Below are positions 52,300-61,604 of a DNA stretch of 64,000 nucleotides, in pieces; position 1 is the first letter of the stretch; each line of letters opens with the position of its first letter. The position numbers and the translations under genes were made by a program. The DNA comes from Vibrio fortis. Lineage in GTDB: Bacteria > Pseudomonadota > Gammaproteobacteria > Enterobacterales > Vibrionaceae. Where the stretch lies: positions 1,550,001 to 1,614,000 of the forward strand of contig NZ_AP025488.1 of the NCBI RefSeq assembly GCF_024347475.1, given 5' to 3'. The notes under the pieces are model-generated. The model was not told where the DNA came from. It did no database searches and saw only the letters and a program-made list of their open reading frames with translations.

Positions 52300-53307
52300 T
52301 TATTCTGGATTATTTACGGTTAAAGTTGAGCCACCAAAAACACCATGCCCCTTCACATACAAATCATTTCCATCATCAGCTAAAAGTGTTGTATCTGAAA
52401 TTGGCTCATGAGCCAGATTTACAAAATCACCTGATTCTTCCAACGTACATGACCTACCACAGAAATAAACATCACCATCTTTTAAACCTCTCCATGACTC
52501 AGCAGCCATTACAACCTGATCATATTGTCCTGAAACCGCTAACCTTTCTGTTCCATCATTCCTTACTTCGTAGACTCCATCACTCTTAACAAGATAATGA
52601 CCTACTAAATCCTCACCGCCTGATACCCAGCCTTTATGCCATGTTCCGTAATTGTCTCTATAATAAAGTTCGCCTGACGTATCGATGTAAAAGATATTGT
52701 CACTATCGTAAGCCGAAATGTCTTTTACATTGGATGCAATAACTGTCCAAGAGTTGCTTTGTACAGCCCAAAGATTATTTGATGAATCAATTGCGAAGAA
52801 CTCTCCATTACCAGCTTCTACCTGTTTGAAACTTCCTGATTGAACAACTTTCCAAGTATGGAAATCATTTTCAGTACCATCACCTAAACGTCCACCCCAA
52901 TTTGCTCCTGTTGCAAGTAAATCTCCTGTTGAATTTATTAGTATTGAGCCACCACCGCTTGCAGCTACATCAACATAATCACCAGTTGCGACTTTTGACC
53001 AATCGTTTAACTTTGCGGTTGAACCATTACCAAAATTACCCATTTGGTTATCACCGATAGCCCATAAATCACCGTTTTTATCTATTGCAAATGCACCATC
53101 ATAAACACCGTATATGTCTTTATATCTTGCCGTACCTGATGGATCTGGTTGTGGTGGTGTACCACCATCAATTTCACCAATAACGATACTCTCTGGTGGA
53201 TTTGCTTCACTTCCTACACTTCCATCTATAACTGATACAAATCCTGCATTTACTGATAAACTTGTTGTTGCTGCGACAATTGATAATGTAATTAATTTAA
53301 TATTCAT
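52300..53307 (-). CDS. Secreted RCC1-like repeat protein, 335 aa
   Basis: Signal peptide about 1-20 (ending VNA). A proline-rich linker (about 35-60) precedes repeats of the form GNDG/DLWAIGDNQMGNFGNGS, G-D-LLATGANWGGRLGDGT and SNNLWAVQS, spaced about 45 residues apart, as in RCC1-type beta-propellers. Such propellers often mediate protein contacts. The operon with the anchored repeat protein and the mating context point to a surface function. Confidence 0.7.
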   Translation of the reverse strand: MNIKLITLSIVAATTSLSVNAGFVSVIDGSVGSEANPPESIVIGEIDGGTPPQPDPSGTARYKDIYGVYDGAFAIDKNGDLWAIGDNQMGNFGNGSTAKLNDWSKVATGDYVDVAASGGGSILINSTGDLLATGANWGGRLGDGTENDFHTWKVVQSGSFKQVEAGNGEFFAIDSSNNLWAVQSNSWTVIASNVKDISAYDSDNIFYIDTSGELYYRDNYGTWHKGWVSGGEDLVGHYLVKSDGVYEVRNDGTERLAVSGQYDQVVMAAESWRGLKDGDVYFCGRSCTLEESGDFVNLAHEPISDTTLLADDGNDLYVKGHGVFGGSTLTVNNPE

Positions 53308-53438
53308 TTTAATACTCCTTGTTTATTTTATTCATACTATTTATTTAACATGGAGATAAATGATTGCAAATTATTCAAAAATGACTTTGTGTTTTTGCCA
53401 TTACTTAAATGAAAAATATTTTTTTGTACGCATAAAAA

Positions 53439-53460
53439 AACACTCGTTAGAGTGTTTAAT
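53439..53460 (-). terminator. Terminator after the 53462 gene
   Basis: ACACTC / GAGTGT stem with GTTA loop and minus-strand T-run. Confidence 0.8.
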
Positions 53461-53461
53461 T

Positions 53462-54778
53462 TTATGGTCTTCTTTTTCTTCTGGATTTTGCTTCTTTTCG
53501 TAGCTCACCTAAATTATAACCTTTATCTTCAAGTGAATCTCTTAACTCGTAATCCAGTTCTGACACATCAATCGATTCATATTTATTATTCGATTTTTTG
53601 TAGAATCGACAATCTTCATTATTTCGATTTTGAACAACTAACAAATTGCCGTTTAGCTCATGTTTATAGCCAAATGCTCTTAAAACATGCTCTACTTTTT
53701 CTGCAGACATTTTAGTTAAATGGTTCTCTTTTCTCTGGCCATCTACATTGTAGTGTTGCTCTCTCATGTCTTCATGGTAGTGGTTGAATGAGACTAACGA
53801 ACCAACAACATCACTGTCCTGAATCTCTGTCATTGGACAAACATATACTGGTATTCCTTGTGATGATACTCGACAAGCGACATCACCATGTTTAAGAGAT
53901 TCTTCTTGGATTTTTACTAATGACAACTCTCTAACCTTGTCTAACACCTCTGCTTCTAAAAGCTTTAAATCATCATGACTAAAATTCAAACGTTCAAACT
54001 CAGGGGAAGGTTTAAATTCACCCATAATTTGATCATAGTAAATTGCAGCAACACCACTTTCACCATCTTCATCAGCATTAAAATACTGAACATGGATTTG
54101 AACAGTTTCACCTCCATTCTCCATTACTTCTCTTGTGATCTCATCAATACAAAGATACTCATGCTTAAAATTAAGGGTATAATCTGATTCAAATATGTCT
54201 AAATCTTCAATCTCATCAATGCTCTTTATAGCAATTCCAGTAGGTTTTGAAATGTAAGCTTTATCATCAGCAAAAACTATGTATTCAGCCTCAGAACTAA
54301 TTCCAGCTTTTTCAATAGAAGTTTTATCACGGTCTGATAACTTGTAACTTCTATTGGTTTGTAATTTTTCCATCACTTCTACTGTTTTTTCGATGTTTTT
54401 GTTAAAAATCAATGCTGACGAGATATCATGGTAAAGTTCAGTCATAATTTCATTTTGAACCTCATACTCAACAGTTGTCTTAACTTTTGATTCGTTAAAC
54501 AATAAAGTGCCAAACGCCATACCTTCGCCTAAATTCAGATCTTGATAAACTGAATCTATCAATCCTGAATCTTCTACAAGAGATTGATATGTCATTTCTG
54601 GATTCTTTATTTTCATTTTAACTAAATCATCAATTGTCTCGTTAAACTTAAATAAAAACCTACTATTTTTAGAGATTTCATTTGCCAGATCTGGAATTGA
54701 TGTGGATTTAATTAAATTTTTAACAATATTTTTCTTGCACTTTTCAAGATTGTTGATTTGATTTTCATTTTGAATCAT
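53462..54778 (-). CDS. Hypothetical protein, 438 aa, basic C-terminus
   Basis: Not recognised. Acidic to neutral with a C-terminal ELRKEAKSRRKRRP. This is the strongest of the basic tails in the element and resembles type IV secretion signals in composition. AAGGAG precedes the ATG. No membrane segment. Confidence 0.65.
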   Translation of the reverse strand: MIQNENQINNLEKCKKNIVKNLIKSTSIPDLANEISKNSRFLFKFNETIDDLVKMKIKNPEMTYQSLVEDSGLIDSVYQDLNLGEGMAFGTLLFNESKVKTTVEYEVQNEIMTELYHDISSALIFNKNIEKTVEVMEKLQTNRSYKLSDRDKTSIEKAGISSEAEYIVFADDKAYISKPTGIAIKSIDEIEDLDIFESDYTLNFKHEYLCIDEITREVMENGGETVQIHVQYFNADEDGESGVAAIYYDQIMGEFKPSPEFERLNFSHDDLKLLEAEVLDKVRELSLVKIQEESLKHGDVACRVSSQGIPVYVCPMTEIQDSDVVGSLVSFNHYHEDMREQHYNVDGQRKENHLTKMSAEKVEHVLRAFGYKHELNGNLLVVQNRNNEDCRFYKKSNNKYESIDVSELDYELRDSLEDKGYNLGELRKEAKSRRKRRP

Positions 54779-54927
54779 TACTAAACTCCTTTTTTGATTT
54801 GATTATAAATATTTTACCATATTTACAATTATCAAAAAGAAAACCACCGTTAAGTGATTTTGGAGAGTGTAATTTTTCCTTTTACTTAATGGATATTCAC
54901 TAATAACATTTTTTCATCAGACATAAA

Positions 54928-54950
54928 AAAACCAGTGAAGCACTGGTTTT
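54928..54950 (-). terminator. Terminator after the 54965 gene
   Basis: 9-bp stem AAACCAGTG / CACTGGTTT with AAG loop and minus-strand T-run. Confidence 0.85.
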
Positions 54951-54964
54951 TAAAATCATTATTT

Positions 54965-55705
54965 CTATCTACTATAACCAGATAACCTTGCTATCTCATC
55001 ATCTTTTTCTCGTATCAAGTTTTCTAAGCGTTTCATATAAAAGTGGTATAGCGATTCGTTGTAAAGAATCACATCGCTGGACATTTTAATATCATTATTA
55101 TCAACAAATGATTTTGCTTCTACAACAGACGAAAAGCGTAAAGCTTTGCTTATTTTTTCATTCCAGCCAGTATCTTTACTGAAAAATGAGAAGTCTTTTT
55201 TAGACATATCACAGATAACAATTTCACTATCACTCAGAGCTTGATTCATATCTCTAACATTACCTAACTTTCTGGTAAATGCATGATACTCTGAACGTGC
55301 TTTTTTCAATGCTTCTTTATCATCTACCGCCAAATCTTGAACGACAGACAACCAATCATCTTTTAGTTCTACCAGACCACTTGCTGTTTCAATAACAGCA
55401 GAATCAACACGCTTCATCAGAATTGTTAGCTCATCGAGATTGTCTAACTCATCGATGTCACGCTTATAAACCTCTTCAAAAGGTTCGTCATAGTTGATGA
55501 GTAAGCAAGTATCTGAGAATGAATCTAACTCAATTTCGCTTTTTGAGATTAAGTCTGAAACTTGTTCCAGATCTCTTAAAAGTGACTGTTTACCATTGGC
55601 TTTACGCTTAACAACCACAATATCTTTTTCAGTAAAGTTCTGAATGTAGTTTTGAAACTCTAAACTTAGGTTTTCTGATTCTTTAAAAACAATAATTTGT
55701 GTCAT
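54965..55705 (-). CDS. Recombinase-linked hypothetical protein, 246 aa
   Basis: Not recognised. Acidic with several helical stretches. The start at 55705 (MTQIIVFK) uses AAGGTG that overlaps the end of the recombinase gene; starts a few codons earlier are possible but lack spacing. It is translated just after the integrase, so it may regulate recombination. Size and position fit a recombination directionality factor, as such factors are often 200-250 residues, but there is no sequence support. Confidence 0.6.
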   Translation of the reverse strand: MTQIIVFKESENLSLEFQNYIQNFTEKDIVVVKRKANGKQSLLRDLEQVSDLISKSEIELDSFSDTCLLINYDEPFEEVYKRDIDELDNLDELTILMKRVDSAVIETASGLVELKDDWLSVVQDLAVDDKEALKKARSEYHAFTRKLGNVRDMNQALSDSEIVICDMSKKDFSFFSKDTGWNEKISKALRFSSVVEAKSFVDNNDIKMSSDVILYNESLYHFYMKRLENLIREKDDEIARLSGYSR

Positions 55706-55719
55706 ATTTTTCATCACCT

Positions 55720-57687
55720 TTAAGTATGAATCTCATCTGCTTCGTCAAGTTGATGTTTAATCTTAAGATACTTTGCTGGATTCTCTTGATAGTATTTAGC
55801 CATATCTTCAAGTTTAGGGTATCTTCCACTCTCTAACCCATCGATATAATCAGGTGGAAGTATAACTGTTTCAGAAAAATCAACTGAATCGATTTTCACG
55901 GTATCTTGATATGGCAAAATGTTATAAATTTTATCTGTTAGTTTTTCATGTACTGGTATTAACCTATGAACTCCATCCAAAAATTGGATAGAAATCATGT
56001 GATAACCAAATGGATTTTCTTCTGTATCCCTATAAACAACAGTCATGTGTTTAACTATTTTGTTTAATTCTACATTAAATCTTTGTCTTATTTCATCATC
56101 AGCATTTTCATCTAAGGTTAACTCAATCAATTCCTTTAATGAATTATCACCAGTTGACATCGAAATCTGATTTTGCAATTTCATTGTAGATGTTTCTATC
56201 AAATCTAATTCTTGAAAGATCTTTTTCAGTTCATTTTCTTTTGCAAGATAATCTTCCTGAACTTTTTCCAGAAGTGAAGGGATTTTTATGCTACCTATAT
56301 TAGTCACCAATTGAGCAATTTCAGCTTCGAGTTCAGATTTTTGAACTTGCAAAGGTATCTTTTTTTTCTCTAAGTCATTCAACGAACTTTCAAGCGCACT
56401 ATCATTGTTCTGATTAGAGATGATTTTATTGATATTTAACCCCTTGCAAAATTGAAGTAAGTTATGTTCAAACACGCCATGTTTAATCACTTTCGCTTTA
56501 CACAGTCCCTCTCTTGAAAGATTACATCTTAGGTAGACGTTTTTTCTGTCTTTTGCCTTGATATATGTACTGTTGCAATGAGGGCATCTTAGAATGCCTT
56601 GTGCGAGGTTTTTAATCCCTTTATTCGGTTTAATACCTTTTGAACGCCTTTCACCCATCAAACTACGAATATAAGCAGCTTGGCTTTCAGTCATGAGTGC
56701 TGGATAGTAATTCTTTAAAACAGCAATTTCTTTACGCACACGCTTTCCAAGATGCTTCTCAGGGTATTTACCTTGTTCAACATCATCTTCAGTTGGGTAG
56801 TACGATTCCGTTAAAAGATAATCACCTTTAACTGTTGAGATCTCAGAGTTAAACAAACCACTGTAAGCTGCTGCTCTAAAGTGTCTTGTTTTTCGATTTG
56901 CCTTTTTAAGCTTTGGTTTAAGCGTTCCTTTATCAATTTCATCATTTAAAAGACGCACAGATCTGGTCATTCCGTTACCGTCTAATAGCTTTTCTATCAG
57001 AAAATCCATAACCTTTTTATTTTCAGGAATGAAATCGTAGCCACGACCATCTTTCTTAGCTGTTAACCAGAACGGACACATTGCAGTTGCATTTTTGGGA
57101 CGTTCCAAACCTTCTCTTTCTTCTTCTGGTAAAGTGAAGTAATTAAGCAAATCTTCACGTTTTTTTTCCCATGATTTACGTGAACGGTACTCTTTCATAA
57201 GAGATTCGGAGTGAGAACGTTGTAAGCTTATCAAAGCCATGAAGAGGTCCATCATCCCATGTGTCGAGTCGATAGATTTTTTTGAATAGATTTTCTTTTC
57301 ACCATCAGCCAAAACCACAATGTTTGTGTATTCGAGTAATTCAGTGAAGATTTGTGTTGATTTGAAAGGTCCTGTACGAGTTATACGGTCTAAGCTTTCA
57401 ACGATAAGATAGGTGTTTATCTCACCATCTTCATTGAACTTTTTCTTAATCTCACCCGATTTGAATTTTTTGATGGTTTGGCTGAAAGAGCCAAGTGTGA
57501 GGTTCAATCCTCGGTAAGCACTTACACCCAAGTCTTTCAGTGAAATGACTTCATTTAAGTCAACTTCATGTTCTGCACAAAACTTCTCTACGAACTTTCT
57601 GTTGATCTCACTTTGTCGATATTCTGATAGACCTTCCGCTTGTTGTTTACTGGAATATCGTAGATAAGTAATGATGGTTGGCTTCAC
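55720..57687 (-). CDS. Large serine recombinase (integrase)
   Basis: 655 residues. Catalytic S12 in YLRYSSKQQ near the N-terminus, then the SLDRITR motif at about 98-104 and the recombinase domain (MCPFWLT to YSGLF). A zinc ribbon is formed by C368, C371, C388 and C396. A coiled coil (about 430-500) follows, as expected. GTG is the start codon; no strong ribosome site precedes it. It would join the element to the chromosome at yhfA and, with a directionality factor, excise it. It is the last gene before the attachment junction. Confidence 0.9.
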   Translation of the reverse strand: MKPTIITYLRYSSKQQAEGLSEYRQSEINRKFVEKFCAEHEVDLNEVISLKDLGVSAYRGLNLTLGSFSQTIKKFKSGEIKKKFNEDGEINTYLIVESLDRITRTGPFKSTQIFTELLEYTNIVVLADGEKKIYSKKSIDSTHGMMDLFMALISLQRSHSESLMKEYRSRKSWEKKREDLLNYFTLPEEEREGLERPKNATAMCPFWLTAKKDGRGYDFIPENKKVMDFLIEKLLDGNGMTRSVRLLNDEIDKGTLKPKLKKANRKTRHFRAAAYSGLFNSEISTVKGDYLLTESYYPTEDDVEQGKYPEKHLGKRVRKEIAVLKNYYPALMTESQAAYIRSLMGERRSKGIKPNKGIKNLAQGILRCPHCNSTYIKAKDRKNVYLRCNLSREGLCKAKVIKHGVFEHNLLQFCKGLNINKIISNQNNDSALESSLNDLEKKKIPLQVQKSELEAEIAQLVTNIGSIKIPSLLEKVQEDYLAKENELKKIFQELDLIETSTMKLQNQISMSTGDNSLKELIELTLDENADDEIRQRFNVELNKIVKHMTVVYRDTEENPFGYHMISIQFLDGVHRLIPVHEKLTDKIYNILPYQDTVKIDSVDFSETVILPPDYIDGLESGRYPKLEDMAKYYQENPAKYLKIKHQLDEADEIHT

Positions 57688-57748
57688 TGAAATACTCGCT
57701 AAGTCGCTGTGTTTTCAGTATTTTAGCTTACTGCACTTATATTGCAAC
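57688..57748. other. Element-chromosome attachment junction
   Basis: The yhfA frame is intact up to ATGGAGATGGTT (read on the minus strand) and then diverges, so the crossover lies near 57740-57750. On the element side, AAATACT (57690-57696) and AGTATTT (57717-57723) form an inverted repeat 20 bp apart, as expected of binding sites for the recombinase. The exact crossover core cannot be set without the empty site or the other end. Confidence 0.7.
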
Positions 57749-57865
57749 CATCTCCATTGGACTTGGAGCTGTGGCACCGCCGCTACCGTCCATTACGATA
57801 GAATGACCAGATTGAGATTGACCCAGAAACTTAAAACCTTCTACCCATTTAACTTCTGCTTTCAT
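57737..57865 (-). pseudogene. yhfA: yhfA/OsmC-family gene, 5' fragment cut by the element
   Basis: The first 42 codons are readable (MKAEVKWVEGFKFLGQ... to PSPMEMV). They match the N-terminus of YhfA, an OsmC-family protein, including the PSPMEMV motif; the last codons before the new stop come from the junction or element. The conserved catalytic-type cysteine part lies in the missing 3' portion, presumably at the other end of the element. Loss of function is expected unless the gene re-forms on excision. Confidence 0.85.
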
Positions 57866-58083
57866 GTTTTTCCTTAATCGAGCGACAAGCACTCATCATG
57901 GTTATACAACTACATAAGCGCCACCCTACTACTGGTCGTTTTGAAGAGCAAGTTGTGCTGTATAAACGCGTTCAATTTAATTACGAAATATTTTTTTAGT
58001 GAATAGTGTAATTTTTTCCATCGAACTCCTGTCTCTATTCGTACATTCAGCATCGAATGAGTAAACGTCAAGATGAGGTATCT

Positions 58084-59226
58084 ATGAAGAAATTATCTAA
58101 AATATTGGTTTCACTCGTGGTTGCATTACCACTGGTTTCACTATTTGTTAGCCAAACAGGCACAGCCAATACAATGGATAAAGCGGCACACTCAGGTAAA
58201 ACCGAAGTTGCAACTTTAGCTGGCGGTTGCTTCTGGTGTACCGAGTCCGATCTTGAAAAGCTCAATGGGGTGATTGATGTTGTTTCGGGTTACTCAGGAG
58301 GGAAACTGGAAAACCCAACATACAAGCAAGTGGCGTCAGGCAAAACTGAACACATTGAGGTAATCAAAGTTGTCTATGACCCTAGTGTGGTTAACTATGA
58401 GCAAGTGCTTGACCAATTCTTTCGCCATATCGACCCGACCGACGACAAAGGTTCGTTCGTAGATCGTGGTCCTCAATATCGTCCAGCTGTTTTCTATCAT
58501 GATGCTGAACAGAAAGAGATTGCTCAAAACTTCATGAATGAGATTGAAGAAGCAAACCTATTTGGTGCTCCTCTAAAAACTGAGTTGATTGAGTTTAAAA
58601 AATTCTGGCCAGCGGAAGATTACCACCAGGATTATTACAAAAAGAGCAAAGTTCGCTATAACTACTACCGCTATGCATCAGGCCGTGATCAATACCTAGA
58701 CAAAATATTTGGTGATGATCGCCAAGAAAACCCACAAACGATTCGCCAAATATTAGATGGCAAAAACCAAGCTGCAAACGTGAAAGTTTACACTAAGCCT
58801 TCACAAGATGAGATCAAACAAAAGCTGACATCGCTGCAATACAATGTGACTCAAAAAGATGCAACTGAGCGCCCTTTCAATAATGAGTATTGGGATAACA
58901 AAGAAGAAGGCATCTATGTTGATATAGTAACAGGCGAGCCGCTTTTCTCGTCAAAAGACAAATATAAGTCAGGTACAGGTTGGCCGAGTTTCACGCAACC
59001 GATCAACGACAACTACATCGTAACAACAACCGATTACAAATTGCTTTATCCACGTACCGAAGTACGTAGCCGCTTTGGTGATTCACACCTTGGTCATGTG
59101 TTCAAAGATGGTCCAAAGCCCACAGGATTACGTTACTGCATGAACTCAGCCGCTATGCGATTCATTCCGGTCGAGAAGCTCGCTGAAGAGGGTTACGAAG
59201 AGTATTTAGAGATGTTTGAAGGGTAA
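58084..59226 (+). CDS. msrAB: Exported fused methionine sulfoxide reductase MsrA-MsrB
   Basis: A signal peptide or anchor (about residues 1-30) precedes the MsrA domain with GCFWC (C49 and C52), then a linker and the MsrB domain with GTGWPSF and RYCMNSAAMRF, whose cysteine is catalytic. The start at 58084 is chosen because GAGG lies at the right distance; 58057 would add nine charged residues before the signal peptide. It repairs oxidised methionine (both epimers) in the periplasm, as in Neisseria PilB-type fusions. Confidence 0.93.
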   Translation: MKKLSKILVSLVVALPLVSLFVSQTGTANTMDKAAHSGKTEVATLAGGCFWCTESDLEKLNGVIDVVSGYSGGKLENPTYKQVASGKTEHIEVIKVVYDPSVVNYEQVLDQFFRHIDPTDDKGSFVDRGPQYRPAVFYHDAEQKEIAQNFMNEIEEANLFGAPLKTELIEFKKFWPAEDYHQDYYKKSKVRYNYYRYASGRDQYLDKIFGDDRQENPQTIRQILDGKNQAANVKVYTKPSQDEIKQKLTSLQYNVTQKDATERPFNNEYWDNKEEGIYVDIVTGEPLFSSKDKYKSGTGWPSFTQPINDNYIVTTTDYKLLYPRTEVRSRFGDSHLGHVFKDGPKPTGLRYCMNSAAMRFIPVEKLAEEGYEEYLEMFEG

Positions 59227-59244
59227 CCACCAGGCGCAAACAAA

Positions 59245-59268
59245 AGCCAGCGGAGACGCTGGCTTTTT
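59245..59268 (+). terminator. Terminator of msrAB
   Basis: 8-bp stem AGCCAGCG / CGCTGGCT with GAGA loop and T-run. Confidence 0.9.
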
Positions 59269-59288
59269 CACCTTTATGCTTTCACTAG

Positions 59289-60656
59289 TTAACCCGTTAA
59301 AACGGTATCTTCTGGGTATTTCACTAATGAAGGCTCTGGTCGAGCTAACATGTAGGCTAAAGTTAATGGTCCTATTCGGCCAATGACCATCACAATGACC
59401 ATAATGTACTTACCCGGTTCAGAAAGATTAGCCGTCAGCCCTGCGGTCAGACCAACAGTTGCAAAGGCTGATATCACTTCAAACATCACGCGATCAAACG
59501 CCGCTTTCTCCGTTAACATCAGCAAAAACATCGCTGTCGTCAACATGGCTCCACTGACCACGATAATTGCGAGTGATTTAGTCACCGCTTGCCAAGAAAC
59601 GGTGCGCTTAAACATCACCACGTGTTTTTTCTGACGCAAGAAACTCCACGTCGCCACAAACGCCACTGCAAACGTCGATACCTTGATCCCTCCCCCGGTT
59701 GACGTTGAACCGGCACCGATTAGCATCAATACAATCATGACAAGCAGAGCGGGCTGAGTATAGTGAGTAAGGTCAACACTATTAAAACCTGCAGTACGAG
59801 CACTGGCTGATTGAAAGAATGCTGCCAGCCATTGACCGTTCGTTGTAAGTCCTTGCATCGTTTCACTATTATCGCGTTCTAATAACCAGAACAATACAGT
59901 TCCGACTAAAAGTAGCGTCGGAGTCGCTGTTAACATGATTTTGGTATGAAGATGCAGGTGATTAAAGCCACGACGCCAGTTCGAGGTGAGATCACCAATG
60001 ACAGTAAACCCCAAGCCTCCAAAGATGAACAATCCAGCCAGGGTAAAAATAACCAGAGGGTCATCAACGAACGTCATCATGCTATCTGAAAACAGTGCAA
60101 AACCCGCATTGTTAAAAGCTGAAATAGCATGGAACAGAGCGTAAAAACTCCCTGTTGCCCATCCATATTCCGGAACCCAACGGAAACATAGAAGAGCAAA
60201 ACCAATCAATTCAGCGATGAGTGCAAAGGCAATGATCTTTTTGACTAAGCTTCTGAGGTTCACACGTTTATCTTGCCCTAACGCCTCTTTGGCAAGTGCT
60301 TGCTGCTTCAAGCTGAGTCTCACACCAAACATATACAGCAGGACAGCAGACAAAGTCATTTGCCCGAGTCCACCAACCTGCATCAGAAACATTAATAAGA
60401 TTTTTCCAGACAGGGTAAAGTGCGTTCCTGTATCTACCACACCTAACCCTGTAACACTAATGGCCGATGTGGCAGTGAAAAGCGCATCGGTGAATGATAG
60501 ACCTGTAACGGAGAATACAGGCAGAGTAAGGAGCAGAGCCGAAGGAATAAGGACACCAAGAAAGCTAGTAAGGATAATCTTGGGCTCCGATCCCTTCTTA
60601 GGCTTATTGTCTGGCTTTAAGGTGTAGAACAGCCCTTTTCTATGAACTGAGTGCAT
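59289..60656 (-). CDS. ktrB: KtrB-type K+ (Na+-dependent) transporter subunit
   Basis: 455 residues with the SKT fold: four M1-P-M2 repeats whose filter glycines sit in TSAISVTGLGVVDT, FHAISAFNNAGFALF, ARTAGFNSVD and SAFATVGLTAGL. It forms the membrane pore, as a dimer, on a KtrA ring. Co-directional with ktrA, 8 bp after its stop. Vibrio alginolyticus is the reference for this pair. An adaptive role in osmotic stress is known for the family. Confidence 0.93.
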   Translation of the reverse strand: MHSVHRKGLFYTLKPDNKPKKGSEPKIILTSFLGVLIPSALLLTLPVFSVTGLSFTDALFTATSAISVTGLGVVDTGTHFTLSGKILLMFLMQVGGLGQMTLSAVLLYMFGVRLSLKQQALAKEALGQDKRVNLRSLVKKIIAFALIAELIGFALLCFRWVPEYGWATGSFYALFHAISAFNNAGFALFSDSMMTFVDDPLVIFTLAGLFIFGGLGFTVIGDLTSNWRRGFNHLHLHTKIMLTATPTLLLVGTVLFWLLERDNSETMQGLTTNGQWLAAFFQSASARTAGFNSVDLTHYTQPALLVMIVLMLIGAGSTSTGGGIKVSTFAVAFVATWSFLRQKKHVVMFKRTVSWQAVTKSLAIIVVSGAMLTTAMFLLMLTEKAAFDRVMFEVISAFATVGLTAGLTANLSEPGKYIMVIVMVIGRIGPLTLAYMLARPEPSLVKYPEDTVLTG

Positions 60657-60664
60657 AATCCGCC

Positions 60665-61324
60665 TTATGACAACGATTTAAGTCGATTAGCCAATAACTC
60701 TTTAGGCCCTGCAATGATAACCACGTCACCGATCTCTAAACTAATATCCAACTCTGGCGCTTTGACTAAGTTAGGGCCACGTTTGAAACCTAATACGTGA
60801 ACCTCATTCTGCTGACAAAGCTTGAGATCAGAGAGTGGCCGCCCTAGCAGGTTGTGCCCAATAACGATTTCAGTCAGAGCAAGCTCACTACCTAGATCGA
60901 TAAACTCTAGCACTCGTCTATCGAGCATCTTCCTCGCAACTCGGATACCCATATCTCGCTCGGGAAGAATGACATGGTCAGCCCCAATCTTGGCTAGGAT
61001 CTTAGCGTGAAACTTATCGTTCGCCTTTACCCACACGGTTTTGGAGCCTGCCTCTTTCACAACGAGTGTAGTTAGAATGCTCGCATTCACATCCGACCCA
61101 ATTGAAACCATGATCATGTCATATTCGTCCAATCGTAACTCTTTCACGGTTTGTTCACTGGTACAATTCGCCACAATACCTTGTGAAACAAAGGCTGCCG
61201 CTTCTTTAACTCGCTCTTCGTTAATATCCACCGCTAACACTTGCGCTCCAGAATCTTGAAGCTCTCTACATACTGCAAGCCCAAAACGTCCTAAACCAAT
61301 CACAGCAAACTGTTTATCCGTCAT
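60665..61324 (-). CDS. ktrA: KtrA regulatory subunit (RCK)
   Basis: 219 residues. The start at 61324 (MTDKQFAV) is set by a GAGGAAATT ribosome site; an upstream frame adds a hydrophobic stretch with no known role. The RCK_N nucleotide-binding site reads VIGLGRFG, with D in LAVDIN at the end of strand two; the RCK_C domain follows (VIGHNLLGRPLSDL to VIIAGPKE). It gates KtrB in response to ATP/ADP. Confidence 0.93.
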   Translation of the reverse strand: MTDKQFAVIGLGRFGLAVCRELQDSGAQVLAVDINEERVKEAAAFVSQGIVANCTSEQTVKELRLDEYDMIMVSIGSDVNASILTTLVVKEAGSKTVWVKANDKFHAKILAKIGADHVILPERDMGIRVARKMLDRRVLEFIDLGSELALTEIVIGHNLLGRPLSDLKLCQQNEVHVLGFKRGPNLVKAPELDISLEIGDVVIIAGPKELLANRLKSLS

Positions 61325-61604
61325 AATTTCCTCTATCCTCATTGGTGAGGCGAAATAACAAATCATCAATAGCAACGCTAAGTAAATACCAATACTCAGC
61401 GTCTCATTCGGATTTTTTCCTAATCTCTTGATTTTAAAGGTAGAGAACAAATTCGATTTCTGCTAATTTCGGCCACATTATTTTTCTGTCATAGCAAGTA
61501 ATTGCATAAAACTGCCGAGGAAAACGGTGGTGATACCTTTCGCCGAGCTTCTTGCTCACAGAACTTGCTAAGACACCCGTGTTATCACCGAGTGAACTCA
61601 AATC

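Larger units (their letters stand above)
1..57745. mobile_element. Right part of a large integrated mobile element (putative ICE)
   Basis: The block is bounded on the right by a large serine recombinase and by a broken yhfA reading frame, and it runs off the left edge of the window. It is uniformly AT-rich, has long runs of unknown genes, and carries partition, relaxase-like, ArdC-like and umuDC genes. These features fit an integrative conjugative or mobilisable element. The left junction, which should carry the rest of yhfA, is not in the window. The right boundary is placed near the last bases that still match yhfA and is uncertain by roughly 20 bases. Whether the element transfers itself or depends on a helper cannot be decided here. 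Confidence 0.85.

Noticed and set aside
57671..57877. 68-aa plus-strand frame over the yhfA fragment
   Set aside because: Antisense to the recognisable yhfA codons; no ribosome site.
61325..61450. N-terminal extension of ktrA with a hydrophobic stretch
   Set aside because: The ribosome site and family length support the start at 61324.
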